Below, piece by piece: positions 1 through 10,896 of a stretch of DNA of 64,000 bases (position 1 is its first letter; each line of letters begins with the position of its first letter). The stretch comes from Anaerospora hongkongensis (lineage in GTDB: Bacteria > Bacillota > Negativicutes > Sporomusales > DSM-15969). The translations under genes and the position numbers were made by a program. Where the stretch lies: contig NZ_SLUI01000007.1 of the NCBI RefSeq assembly GCF_004339805.1, positions 81,061 through 145,060 of the forward strand, read 5' to 3'. The notes beneath the pieces were generated by a model, which saw only the letters and a list, made by a program, of their open reading frames with translations, was not told the origin of the DNA and ran no database searches.

Positions 1-1
1 A

Positions 2-91
2 ATGAATATCGCCTGCCCACGTTCGCTGCTGACAGAGGCCTTAGAGCGGATTGCCGCCGCAGTTGCTGCCCTTCCAGCTTCTGACTATTGA
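2..91 (+). CDS. C-terminal end of a PLP-dependent aminotransferase (MalY/PatB-like), partial
   Basis: An open frame enters the window and stops with TGA at 89-91. The last 29 residues include NIACPRSLLTEALERI. A tail of this kind (N-I-A-x-P-R followed by an amphipathic EALERI helix) is typical of class I/II aminotransferases of the MalY/PatB cystathionine beta-lyase group. Only the end is visible, so substrate and true length are unknown. The promoter of the next gene overlaps its stop codon. Confidence 0.55.
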   Translation: MNIACPRSLLTEALERIAAAVAALPASDY

Positions 92-116
92 GTCTGCCAA
101 CAAGACATGATATACT
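88..116 (+). promoter_or_regulatory. Sigma-A-like promoter for the ABC-F leader
   Basis: TTGAGT at 88-93 and TATACT at 111-116 are separated by 17 bases. A start near 122-124 would give a leader of about 235 bases before the ABC-F start codon. The -35 box overlaps the stop codon of the upstream aminotransferase. Confidence 0.6.
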
Positions 117-146
117 AGACACAAATAGATGATTGGAGTTGAAAAG

Positions 147-167
147 ATGATTATTCTTTCTTGCTAA
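147..167 (+). CDS. Six-residue leader peptide (MIILSC) upstream of the ABC-F gene
   Basis: ATG at 147 is preceded by GGAG about ten bases upstream and encodes MIILSC followed by TAA. Short uORFs in the leaders of ABC-F, Erm and related resistance genes are known to sense antibiotic-stalled ribosomes. The segment 156-164 inside this uORF is perfectly complementary to 223-231, which in turn can pair with the 3' arm of the terminator at 300-332. Translation is inferred from the ribosome-binding site and the pairing logic. Confidence 0.5.
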   Translation: MIILSC

Positions 168-299
168 TTTCTGAGCATAATAGATTAGAGTGGTAAACCC
201 CCTCTTGCTTTATTATGCCTGTGCAAGAAAGACACATTCTTTTCACTCACGGAATATATCCTTGTCGTGCCCGCTAAGGGCTTGGCTTTGCTGTATTTT

Positions 300-339
300 A
301 TGAGCTGCAAGAATTGCTTTCTTGCAGCTCATTTCTTTT
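300..339 (+). terminator. Attenuator (intrinsic terminator) in the ABC-F leader
   Basis: A perfect 14-bp stem (arms 300-313 and 319-332, five-base loop) is followed by a T-rich run, and lies only 11 bases before the AGGAGG of the ABC-F gene. A terminator here can only act as a conditional switch. Its 3' arm (317-326) is also perfectly complementary to 222-231, which supplies an antiterminator. Confidence 0.75.
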
Positions 340-358
340 ATACAGGAGGGCTACGATC

Positions 359-1837
359 ATGTCTTTAATAAACGTTACCAATCTAACTTTTGGCTATGAC
401 GGCAGTTATGATAACATCTTCGAAAACGTGAGTTTTCAAATCGATACCGATTGGAAGCTGGGCTTCACCGGCAGGAACGGCCGAGGGAAAACGACCTTTC
501 TGAATTTGCTGCTGGGCAAATACGAATACAGAGGCACGATTGCCGCGAAAACCAACTTCGAGTATTTCCCGTTCGCGGTAACCGAGCCGGAGAACCATAC
601 GATTGATGTCATTGAAAGCATTTACCCCGATTACGAGCTGTGGCAGGTGATGCGCGAGCTGTCACTGCTGCAGGTAGATGAGGATGTGCTGTACCGTCCC
701 TTTGCTACGCTGTCCAACGGCGAGCAGACCAAGGTGCTGCTGGCGGCTTTGTTTTTGAAAGAGAACAGCTTCTTGCTGATAGATGAGCCGACGAATCACC
801 TCGATATGGAAGCCAGAAAAGTGGTCAGTGATTATCTGAAGAGCAAGCGTGGCTTTATTCTCGTTTCCCATGACCGGGCGTTTTTGGATAATTGTATTGA
901 TCACGTTCTCTCGATTAACAAAACCAATATTGAGATTCAAAAAGGCAGCTTTTCCTCCTGGTGGGCCAACAAGCAAAGGCAGGACCACTTTGAACTGGCG
1001 GAAAATGAGAAGCTCCATAAAGACATTGCCCGCCTGCAAGCAGCAGCCAAACGTACCTCTGCCTGGTCTGAGCAGGTAGAGAAGACCAAGTTTGGCACAC
1101 GGGATTCGGGGTTGCGGCCTGACCGGGGATATATCGGTCACAAAGCGGCGAAGATGATGCAGCGTTCCAAGTCCATTGAAACACGGCAGCAGACGGCGAT
1201 TGAGGAAAAATCCAAGCTGCTCAAGAATATTGAGAGCGCCGATAAGCTGAAAATCGTGCAGGCCGACTTCTACACCGGCCGTCTGGTAGAGCTGCAGCAG
1301 GTTGCGATTTTCTATGGAGAGAAGCAGGCTTGCAAGGATGTCAGTTTCACCATCGAGCAGGGCGACCGGGTGGCGTTATACGGCAAAAATGGTTCAGGCA
1401 AATCGAGCCTGCTCAAGCTGCTGACCGGTGAGGAGCTAACGTATACAGGAACGCTGCGCAAAGCCAGTCAGCTGGTCATCTCTTATGTGCCGCAGAATAC
1501 CGCTCATCTGAAAGGCAATTTAAGTGACTATGCCCGGGAGCATGGCATTGATGAAAGTATTTTTAAGGCCAACCTGCGCAAGCTGGATTTTTCCCGGCTG
1601 CAATTTGAGAAGGATATGGCCGATTTCAGTGCCGGACAGAAGAAGAAGGTGCTTATTGCGCGCAGCCTGTGCGAAAGAGCCCATCTGCACGTCTGGGATG
1701 AACCGCTCAACTATATTGATGTCATCTCGCGGATGCAAATCGAAGAACTGTTGCTCGAATATGCGCCGACTCTTTTATTTGTCGAACATGATAGTGAGTT
1801 CTGCAGCAACATTGCCACCAAGATCGTGGAGCTGTAA
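359..1837 (+). CDS. ABC-F type ribosomal protection protein, Lsa-like
   Basis: A soluble tandem ATPase of 492 residues without membrane segments. Family members bind the ribosomal E site and dislodge lincosamide, pleuromutilin or streptogramin-type drugs. Domain 1 has Walker A GRNGRGKT at residues 38-45, signature LSNGEQ and Walker B LLIDEPTNHLD. A charged interdomain linker follows. Domain 2 has GKNGSGKSS, FSAGQKKK and WDEPLNYID. The start at 359 is chosen because AGGAGG at 344-349 precedes it; an upstream in-frame extension to 314 has no ribosome-binding site and would run through the attenuator. The leader with uORF and terminator argues for drug-inducible expression. Resemblance is closest to Lsa-type proteins from memory, but the exact drug profile cannot be read from sequence. 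Confidence 0.85.
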   Translation: MSLINVTNLTFGYDGSYDNIFENVSFQIDTDWKLGFTGRNGRGKTTFLNLLLGKYEYRGTIAAKTNFEYFPFAVTEPENHTIDVIESIYPDYELWQVMRELSLLQVDEDVLYRPFATLSNGEQTKVLLAALFLKENSFLLIDEPTNHLDMEARKVVSDYLKSKRGFILVSHDRAFLDNCIDHVLSINKTNIEIQKGSFSSWWANKQRQDHFELAENEKLHKDIARLQAAAKRTSAWSEQVEKTKFGTRDSGLRPDRGYIGHKAAKMMQRSKSIETRQQTAIEEKSKLLKNIESADKLKIVQADFYTGRLVELQQVAIFYGEKQACKDVSFTIEQGDRVALYGKNGSGKSSLLKLLTGEELTYTGTLRKASQLVISYVPQNTAHLKGNLSDYAREHGIDESIFKANLRKLDFSRLQFEKDMADFSAGQKKKVLIARSLCERAHLHVWDEPLNYIDVISRMQIEELLLEYAPTLLFVEHDSEFCSNIATKIVEL

Positions 1838-1870
1838 GCTCAGGCCGGGCGATAAAATAGCAGTAACAAA

Positions 1871-1920
1871 AGAGCAAGAGGGAATGTTAGCGGATAACAT
1901 TGCCTCTTGCTCTTGTTTGT
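1871..1920 (+). terminator. Intrinsic terminator after the ABC-F gene
   Basis: GAGCAAGAGG pairs with CCTCTTGCTC, with further pairing of the inner GTTA/TAAC segment, followed by TTGTTTGT. It lies 34 bases after the ABC-F stop and before the hpd operon. Confidence 0.7.
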
Positions 1921-2026
1921 CTGTGCAGGTGGTATATAATTTAGGTATGGATTATTGGCGTGTAAGGACACGTTTGTTTTTGTTTATGTGCGGTAAAACA
2001 GCAACAGGAGATAAGGAGGGTGAGCA

Positions 2027-4723
2027 ATGAAAGCGAACGAAAGCAAGCTGCAGGACATCTTAAAGCAGCGCGGCATTACCATGGGCAAAGTGGAGATGCT
2101 TGCCGAAAGCGATATCCCCGCAGCCAAGGAAAGCTCGCAGCGGCTGATGGAAACCTACTATACCCTAAAGGTTACGGCAGATATGGAAGCGCCGTACTGG
2201 TACAACCGGACGTGGTGGGAAAACGAAGGTGAGGTTGTTGAGGTCCGGCGGGCTAAGGCGATGGCCGCCTGTCTGGCTCATATGACGCCGACGATCCAGC
2301 CTTATGAAAAGCTGGTCATGAATAAAACGAAAAATGTGCGAGGCGGTTTTCCTTTCCCCTGGACGACGGCCAGCTTTTTTAATGCCCAGGCCGAAGCGTT
2401 GATGGCCGAGGTGGATGCTCCTGCTGAGAGTGAAGCCGATGCCGTCAGTGTGGTTGGTGCCGGCGGCGGCAATGTGACACAAAGCTACGGCGAAGTGGTT
2501 TCCATTGCCAAGAAGTTTGGCATGCGCAAGGAAGATATTCCCGTGCTGGTGAAGACATCACGGCCCTGGGCGGGAATTTCCGTGGAAGAACTGAGCGATA
2601 AATATTCGCGCATGACGCCTGGCTACGGTCAGTATAAGAATGTCATGGACAGCGTTATCTGTATGTTTGACTCCTTTGCCATTACGCAGGGGCGAGAGGT
2701 GGCCAACTATTATCTGCCGCTCCAGTATGGCTTTGACCGGATTATCGAATTGTGCGACGAAAAGATTGCCGAGCTGATGGGCGAAGCAGGTGGCGATGGC
2801 GAGTTTGGCATGAGCCGGGCCTACTATTATGTGGCCATGAAGGAAATGACCAAAGGCTTAAGCGCCTGGTGCGAAAACTATTCCCGCCAGGCGGCGTACT
2901 TAGCTTCCATTGAAACGGATGCAGCCCTAAAGGCCAATTATGAAAAGGTTTCCGAGGTGATGCATAAGGTTGCCCATCAGAAACCGGCCAGCTTCTGGGA
3001 AGCCATTCAAATGACGCTGTGCTGTCATTTGGGAGTAACCAATGAAGACGCCATGTCCGGTCTGTCGATCGGCAGGCTTGGTCAGATTCTCCAGCCCTAT
3101 TACGCCAAGGATATCCGCGAAGGGGTGATGACTGATGAAGAGATCATCGAGCTGCTGGAGCTGTACCGGATTAAGATCAGCTGCATTGAGTGCTTTGCCT
3201 CAGCGGGGGTATCGGGCGGGGTGCTGTCAGGCAACACCTTTAACAACCTGTCGCTGGGTGGTCTGAATCACGATGGCTTGTCTGCCGTCACTCCGCTGGA
3301 GTACCTGATTATTGAGGCAGGCATGCGCAACCAGACACCGCAGCCGACCTTAAGCGTGCTGTACGATGAACGGACGCCGGAGGACTTTTTGATGAAGGCC
3401 GCCGCCTGTACCAAGCTGGGCCTCGGTTATCCGGCCTGGATGAACAATCAGGCCGGTATGAACTTCATGCTGCGCAATTACGGTCCGGAAGGGATGGATC
3501 TCATTGATGCCCGGGCCTGGTGCCTGGGCGGATGCCTCGAATCCGCTCCCGGCTGCTTCCAGCCGCTTGAATATGACGGCAAGGTGACGATGATCCCCGG
3601 CGGGGCTTCGCCGACCTGCGGCACCGGCGTGCATTTTATCGCCCTGCCGAAGGTGCTGGAGCTGGTGTTAACCAATGGCCAGGATAAGCGGACCGGTAAG
3701 CAAATCTATCCCGCTCACAACAGGCCGCTTGACTCATATGAAGCGGTGCTGGGCCAGTGGAAGGAATACCTGGAACTCACCACCGATGTGGTCAACCGCT
3801 GCAACAACATTCAGATGGATATTTGGCGCAAGCATTGTATGCCTGTGGTCAACTCGCTGTTAAAACCGGACTGCTTCACTAAAGGCAGGCATCTCGGCAC
3901 AATGGGGGCCCGTTATAACGCATCCATTAACTTTGAGTCCTGCGGTACGATTACGCTGATCAATTCCTTAAGCTCCCTTAAGAAGAACGTCTTTGACGAT
4001 AAGCGGTTTACCCTTGCCGAATTGACCGAGGCGATGCTGAATAATTATGGTTTTAAGACCGCCTATGAAACGGGTGTATTCTCACCTGACTTCCGGGAAA
4101 ATACCGAAACGAGCGGGAGGTATGCGGACATCTTTGCCGCATGCCTTACAGCTCCTAAATACGGCAATGCCGATCCCTATGCCGATGCCATTTTACAAGA
4201 GTATGAGTACTATATGGCCGACATGGTGAAATCCTTTGAGTCTTATTACGGCAAACCGCTGTACCTGTGCCAGATCTCGGTATCGACGCACGGTCCCCAG
4301 GGCTTTGTTACGCTGGCTACGGCTGACGGCAGGCTGGCCGGTACCACCTATTCGGACGGATCACTGTCGGCGGCAGCAGGCACCGATAAGAATGGCTTGT
4401 ATGCCATTTTTGAATCGGCTACCGTTTATGACCACTCGCTGCATCAGAATTCGCAGATGAACCTCAAGCTGCACCCCAGTGCAGTGCGGGGCCTCAACGG
4501 CACCCGGAAGCTGCTGGAGGTCGTCCGGGCCTATATGCGCAAAGGCGGCTTCCATGTGCAGTTTAATGTGGTGGATTCCCATACACTGCGCGAGGCTCAG
4601 CATGTACCGGAGAAACACCGCGATCTGATGGTGCGGGTAGCCGGTTTTACCCAGTACTGGTGCGAAATCGGCAAACCGATTCAGGACGAAGTCATTTTCC
4701 GTACCGAATATGATGAGGCATAG
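2027..4723 (+). CDS. hpdB: 4-hydroxyphenylacetate decarboxylase, glycyl-radical large subunit
   Basis: Glycyl-radical enzyme of 898 residues that decarboxylates 4-hydroxyphenylacetate to p-cresol in the last step of tyrosine fermentation. Counting codons from ATG 2027 places the key residues where they are reported for the clostridial enzyme: thiyl Cys503 and Glu505 (in GGCLES), His536, Glu637, glycyl-radical Gly873 (in RVAGFTQYW), Phe214 and Ser344. AAGGAGG precedes the start. The small iron-sulfur subunit and the activase follow directly, the standard hpdB-hpdC-hpdA order. Related arylacetate decarboxylases acting on phenylacetate or indoleacetate share the fold, but the small subunit and the full match of active-site positions favour the 4-hydroxy substrate. 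No other glycyl-radical subclass fits as well. Confidence 0.93.
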   Translation: MKANESKLQDILKQRGITMGKVEMLAESDIPAAKESSQRLMETYYTLKVTADMEAPYWYNRTWWENEGEVVEVRRAKAMAACLAHMTPTIQPYEKLVMNKTKNVRGGFPFPWTTASFFNAQAEALMAEVDAPAESEADAVSVVGAGGGNVTQSYGEVVSIAKKFGMRKEDIPVLVKTSRPWAGISVEELSDKYSRMTPGYGQYKNVMDSVICMFDSFAITQGREVANYYLPLQYGFDRIIELCDEKIAELMGEAGGDGEFGMSRAYYYVAMKEMTKGLSAWCENYSRQAAYLASIETDAALKANYEKVSEVMHKVAHQKPASFWEAIQMTLCCHLGVTNEDAMSGLSIGRLGQILQPYYAKDIREGVMTDEEIIELLELYRIKISCIECFASAGVSGGVLSGNTFNNLSLGGLNHDGLSAVTPLEYLIIEAGMRNQTPQPTLSVLYDERTPEDFLMKAAACTKLGLGYPAWMNNQAGMNFMLRNYGPEGMDLIDARAWCLGGCLESAPGCFQPLEYDGKVTMIPGGASPTCGTGVHFIALPKVLELVLTNGQDKRTGKQIYPAHNRPLDSYEAVLGQWKEYLELTTDVVNRCNNIQMDIWRKHCMPVVNSLLKPDCFTKGRHLGTMGARYNASINFESCGTITLINSLSSLKKNVFDDKRFTLAELTEAMLNNYGFKTAYETGVFSPDFRENTETSGRYADIFAACLTAPKYGNADPYADAILQEYEYYMADMVKSFESYYGKPLYLCQISVSTHGPQGFVTLATADGRLAGTTYSDGSLSAAAGTDKNGLYAIFESATVYDHSLHQNSQMNLKLHPSAVRGLNGTRKLLEVVRAYMRKGGFHVQFNVVDSHTLREAQHVPEKHRDLMVRVAGFTQYWCEIGKPIQDEVIFRTEYDEA

Positions 4724-4738
4724 ACTGGAGGTTGAATG

Positions 4739-4999
4739 ATGAGACATTATGACTGCAAGAACTATATCAATCTCGATTGTGAAAAAGGCATGTGTGCTTT
4801 AAATAAGCAGGTTGTGCCGATTGATGGCGAGGGCAGTGCGGCCTGCCCTGCCTTCCGGCAGGCGGAGAAATGCGGCAACTGCAAGCATTTCCTGAAGCCT
4901 GATAAATACGGCATCGGCACCTGTACGGGGCTGGAAAAAGAAAACTGGGCTTATGCCACCTGTGGTGCTTTTGCCTGCCCGGGCTATCAGGCCGGTTAA
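4739..4999 (+). CDS. hpdC: 4-hydroxyphenylacetate decarboxylase small iron-sulfur subunit
   Basis: An 86-residue cysteine-rich protein beginning MRHYDCKNYINLDCEKG and ending in GTCTGLEKENWAYATCG and ACPGY. The family carries two [4Fe-4S] clusters and associates with the large subunit, regulating its activation and oligomerisation. This subunit is diagnostic of hydroxyphenylacetate decarboxylases and absent from pyruvate formate-lyases. Two ATG codons occur at 4736 and 4739; GGAGG at 4727-4731 gives a seven-base spacing to 4739 and only four to 4736, so the second is preferred. It starts 15 bases after hpdB. Confidence 0.92.
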   Translation: MRHYDCKNYINLDCEKGMCALNKQVVPIDGEGSAACPAFRQAEKCGNCKHFLKPDKYGIGTCTGLEKENWAYATCGAFACPGYQAG

Positions 5000-5003
5000 C
5001 CCG

Positions 5004-5942
5004 ATGAATACCAAGGGCCTGGTTTTTGACATTCAAAGCTTTTCCGTCCATGATGGACCGGGCTGCCGGACGACGGTCTTTATGGCAGGCTGTCCGCTGC
5101 AGTGCGGCTGGTGCGCCAACCCCGAAAGCTGGGTAAGGAAAAAGCAGCTGCTATTTGCCGCTAAGGTGTGCAAATGGGCGAAAGGCTGCCGGGCTTGCGA
5201 AAACGCGTGTCCGCGCGGTTCGATTCAGTTCCCCGCTGAAGGGGAGCCGATCATTTCCTGGGAAATTTGCCGAACCTGTGAGAATTTTGACTGTGTAGCG
5301 CTGTGCCCTAATCAGGCGCTGAAGCAATGTGGGAGAGAGGTTACTGTTGAAGAGCTTACGGCCATCCTGCGCCGGGATTTCAATCATTGGGGCGCTGACG
5401 GAGGGGTAACCTTTTCCGGCGGAGAGCCGCTCCTGCAGCCGGAGTTTTTACTGGCTGTATTGCAGCAGTGTCATGCGCTGCAGATTGGTACGGCGATGGA
5501 AACCAGCGCCTATGCCCAGGCGGATGTATTTTTGGCCATTATGCAGTACATCCAGTTTGCCTTTATTGACGTGAAGCATATGGACCGGGAACAGCATAAA
5601 GCAGGCACCGGCGTGGATAACGATCGTATCCTGGCCAATATTGCCCTGCTCCGCCAGTCGGGCTGGCCGGGCAGGCTGGTGCTCCGCCAGCCGGTGATCA
5701 AGGGCTACAATGACAGTGCGGAGAATGCCCGGCAATTAATTGCATTCATGAACAAGCACGACTTATATGAACTTAATCTCCTAAGATTTCATAAACTGGG
5801 AATGACAAAGTGGAACCAATTAGGCAAGGAGTACGCCTACCGTGACCAGGGCGATGTGACCGATAAGAAGCTCGCCCAGCTGCAGGAGCTGTATCTGGAT
5901 CATCAAATAGCTTGTTATATTGGTGATCATACACCCTTTTAG
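5004..5942 (+). CDS. hpdA: 4-hydroxyphenylacetate decarboxylase activating enzyme (radical SAM)
   Basis: Radical SAM glycyl-radical activase of 312 residues that installs the radical on Gly873 of HpdB. The cluster motif C30-x3-C34-x2-C37 lies in GCPLQCGWCANPESW, preceded by FSVHDGPGCRTTVF as in PFL-type activases. An inserted ferredoxin-like segment carries extra cysteines (CKWAKGCRACENAC and CRTCENFDCVALC) for additional [4Fe-4S] clusters, as known for HPAD activases. The start at 5004 is chosen because the conserved FDIQSFSVHDG begins there; a longer frame from 4953 would overlap hpdC. It begins four bases after the hpdC stop, so the three genes are one operon. Confidence 0.92.
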   Translation: MNTKGLVFDIQSFSVHDGPGCRTTVFMAGCPLQCGWCANPESWVRKKQLLFAAKVCKWAKGCRACENACPRGSIQFPAEGEPIISWEICRTCENFDCVALCPNQALKQCGREVTVEELTAILRRDFNHWGADGGVTFSGGEPLLQPEFLLAVLQQCHALQIGTAMETSAYAQADVFLAIMQYIQFAFIDVKHMDREQHKAGTGVDNDRILANIALLRQSGWPGRLVLRQPVIKGYNDSAENARQLIAFMNKHDLYELNLLRFHKLGMTKWNQLGKEYAYRDQGDVTDKKLAQLQELYLDHQIACYIGDHTPF

Positions 5943-5943
5943 C

Positions 5944-5974
5944 CTGGGACAAGGGACCTGTCCCCTTGTCCCAG
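5944..5974 (+). repeat. GGGACA-type palindrome after hpdA
   Basis: CTGGGACAAGGG at 5944-5955 is the exact reverse complement of 5963-5974, around a seven-base loop. No T tract follows, so it is not a standard terminator. A related shorter palindrome GGGGACAGTCCCC occurs near 60014, which suggests a dispersed extragenic palindromic repeat, possibly also acting as a 3' mRNA stabiliser. Confidence 0.6.
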
Positions 5975-6033
5975 CCAGCTGTAATCTGATTGGGCGTGTT
6001 CGTTTCATTCATTATTGGGAGGGGATCTATTCT

Positions 6034-6390
6034 ATGTGCGAAGCCAATAGCGATTCAGATGAGCTTTATGTACTATGGACGACTGGAGACCGAGAAACTG
6101 CGATCAGTATGGTCTTAATGTACACGCTTAATGCAAAGCTTAGAAACTGGTGGGAAGATGTTACTTTGATCATTTGGGGAGCATCAACAAAGTTAGTCCT
6201 TCAAGATGAAGAAATACAGGGACGTATTCAGCAGATGCTGGAAGTTGGAGTCCATGTTGAGGCCTGTGTAGCGTGTGCTGACATGTTTGGCGCTACCCCG
6301 CTATTAAAGAAGCTGGGTGTTGATGTCAAAGGGATGGGAACCCCGTTAACGCAATTATTGAAGGATGGTAAAAAAGTTCTTTCTGTCTAG
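6034..6390 (+). CDS. DsrE/DsrF-like family protein
   Basis: A 118-residue soluble protein with the DsrE-like alternating alpha/beta pattern: LYVLWTTGDRETA near the start, VTLIIWGAS in the middle and VEACVACADMFG with two cysteines. Members act as sulfurtransferases or peroxiredoxin-like small proteins, but the function of this subgroup is not established. The start at 6034 has a GGGAGGGG run about ten bases upstream; longer versions run through the 5944-5974 palindrome. It stands alone downstream of hpdA, outside the sulfite operon further along. Confidence 0.7.
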   Translation: MCEANSDSDELYVLWTTGDRETAISMVLMYTLNAKLRNWWEDVTLIIWGASTKLVLQDEEIQGRIQQMLEVGVHVEACVACADMFGATPLLKKLGVDVKGMGTPLTQLLKDGKKVLSV

Positions 6391-6495
6391 TGAGCTTTAT
6401 AAGCTTACGATTGTCACCATTATTGGAGCAGGACTTTTTCCTCTTCATGAGAAAAGATATCAGGTGTGATGACTTTCGCTAAAGGAGTGGTTGTG

Positions 6496-7281
6496 GTGAG
6501 GAAAAAGCTGACTCAATTCGTGCTTTGTGCTTTGCTGAGCATCAGTGTTAGTGCGGGAAATGTGGCTTTGGCGGTTGACAATGCAGGGGGCACCAGTCCG
6601 GTCATTCCCTATCCTGCCGGTTATGTGACGGATCAAGAAGGAGCTTCTTCTTATAACGGCCTTGGCAATGTTGCCCGGTCGCCTTATTTTACGGCTGTCG
6701 ATTATTACAATCTCCAGTCTACCGCGACGCTGACGCTGCTGCCTCATTACCGGACTTATCAGCAGACGACCGAGATTACCTGCGGTCCGGCGGCGGCGTT
6801 AACGGTGCTTGCTCATTATCACAATACTGACTGGGATGAGCTTGCAATCGCCAAGATTATGGAGACGAAGCCGGAGGTCGGGACAGATACGAAAGGGATG
6901 GTCCGCTTCTTTCAACACATTGGCTGGAAGGTTTCCTCCAGTTTGACCAGTGCTGATAAGACCGGGAGTTCCTTTGCAACCGTCCATGACTTCAAGAATT
7001 TCGTACTGCACAACTTGGCTGCTAATACGCCTGTTATGGTGGAGAATATTGACTGGGGCGGACACTGGCGCGTTATTATCGGCTATGACACGATGGGTAC
7101 GGAGACGACTGCCGATGATGTCATCATTCTCGCTGATCCGTACGATACGGCGGATCATTCCCAGGATGGCTATGTGGTCAATCCGGTGGAGAAGTTCTAT
7201 TACATGTGGTTTGACGCGCATATGCTGCCCAAAGGACAGCAAAAGCAGCAGTGGCTGGTAGCAACTCCGCCGTTGTCTTAA
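6496..7281 (+). CDS. Exported C39-like cysteine peptidase family protein
   Basis: A 261-residue protein starting with a clear signal peptide (positive RKK, hydrophobic core, cleavage near ALA-VD). The papain-like C39 signature is visible: catalytic Cys in EITCGPAAALTVL, His in WGGHWRVIIGY, and Asp in ILADPYD. A role in processing or cleaving extracytoplasmic peptides is expected from the fold; the substrate is unknown and no bacteriocin precursor or fused ABC transporter is nearby. GTG at 6496 is chosen because AAAGGAG at 6481-6487 is correctly spaced; in-frame starts at 6466/6469 lack a ribosome-binding site and would bury the signal peptide. Confidence 0.7.
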   Translation: MRKKLTQFVLCALLSISVSAGNVALAVDNAGGTSPVIPYPAGYVTDQEGASSYNGLGNVARSPYFTAVDYYNLQSTATLTLLPHYRTYQQTTEITCGPAAALTVLAHYHNTDWDELAIAKIMETKPEVGTDTKGMVRFFQHIGWKVSSSLTSADKTGSSFATVHDFKNFVLHNLAANTPVMVENIDWGGHWRVIIGYDTMGTETTADDVIILADPYDTADHSQDGYVVNPVEKFYYMWFDAHMLPKGQQKQQWLVATPPLS

Positions 7282-7290
7282 ACATAAAGA

Positions 7291-7330
7291 AAACAGACTG
7301 GACTGAGATTTGCTCAGCCAGTCTGTTTGT
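7291..7330 (+). terminator. Intrinsic terminator after the C39-like gene
   Basis: AACAGACTGG and CTGAG pair with CTCAG and CCAGTCTGTT, followed by TGTTTG. It lies within 10 bases of the stop codon. Confidence 0.75.
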
Positions 7331-7374
7331 TTGCCATCCACCAGTTCAGAGTTGGATGAGCTGCAGGGCAGTTT

Positions 7375-7713
7375 TTAGTCAAATAAGCCGTTCATGATAA
7401 TATTGGCCACGGAGATGATAAACGCTGTAGCAAATGCCAGCGCAAAGGACGGAATAGTAAGGCCGCTGATGAGGTGCTCTGTCATCATGACCAGCACCGT
7501 ATTGATCACCAGTGTAAAGAGTCCCAAAGTAAGAAAGGTGATCGGCAGCGAGATGAAGACCAGCAGCGGCTTGATAAACAAGTTGAGCACGCCCAGGGCG
7601 ATACCTGCCCAGAAAAAGCTCTCCAGGGAGGCGGCGTGGATGGCCGGAAACAAGGCGGCGGCTATGTAGAAGCCCAGCATATTGGCAAGGCAGCGGATTA
7701 TTATCGTTTTCAT
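7375..7713 (-). CDS. Small four-helix membrane protein, YvlD/phage holin-like family (DUF360)
   Basis: A 112-residue hydrophobic protein starting MKTIIIRCLANMLGFYIAAALFP. It contains about four membrane spans, with the ALGVLNLFIKPLLVFISLPIT and LGLFTLVINTVLVMM segments typical of the YvlD family. In Bacillus such proteins sit in envelope-stress operons; they are often annotated as holin-like without evidence for lysis. ATG at 7713 follows GGGGAGGA with seven-base spacing; a longer frame to 7827 lacks a ribosome-binding site. Confidence 0.75.
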   Translation of the reverse strand: MKTIIIRCLANMLGFYIAAALFPAIHAASLESFFWAGIALGVLNLFIKPLLVFISLPITFLTLGLFTLVINTVLVMMTEHLISGLTIPSFALAFATAFIISVANIIMNGLFD

Positions 7714-7787
7714 CGGTTTGTCCTCCCCTATAGTTATTATACGATGACTATAATACAGAACCAGGGAGAAAACAATAGGTAAGTTGC

Positions 7788-7817
7788 AAGGACCTGCAAT
7801 GCTGCAGGTCCTTTTAA
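7788..7817 (-). terminator. Hairpin downstream of the collagen-like gene
   Basis: AAGGACCTGCA and TGCAGGTCCTT form an 11-bp stem with a four-base loop, 14 bases after the collagen-like gene's stop. On the minus strand no T tract follows the stem, while on the plus strand TTTT does, so termination on the minus strand is plausible but not certain. Confidence 0.45.
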
Positions 7818-7830
7818 GTGCTGCCAAAGG

Positions 7831-10773
<2,943 letters not shown>

Positions 10774-10825
10774 TTATATATGTATATGGATTTATTGTTC
10801 AAGTGCAACTGGAAAGGGTAAGAAC

Positions 10826-10876
10826 AATGAAAAAAGACCTGTGAATTATCTGATTATAATAATTCACAGGTCTTGT
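10826..10876 (-). terminator. Terminator of the nitroreductase gene
   Basis: GACCTGTGAATTAT pairs with ATAATTCACAGGTC around a short loop. On the minus strand the stem ends in TTTTTTC, directly after the nitroreductase stop at 10897. Confidence 0.75.
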
Positions 10877-10896
10877 CTTTTAACGGCTGACCGTTG

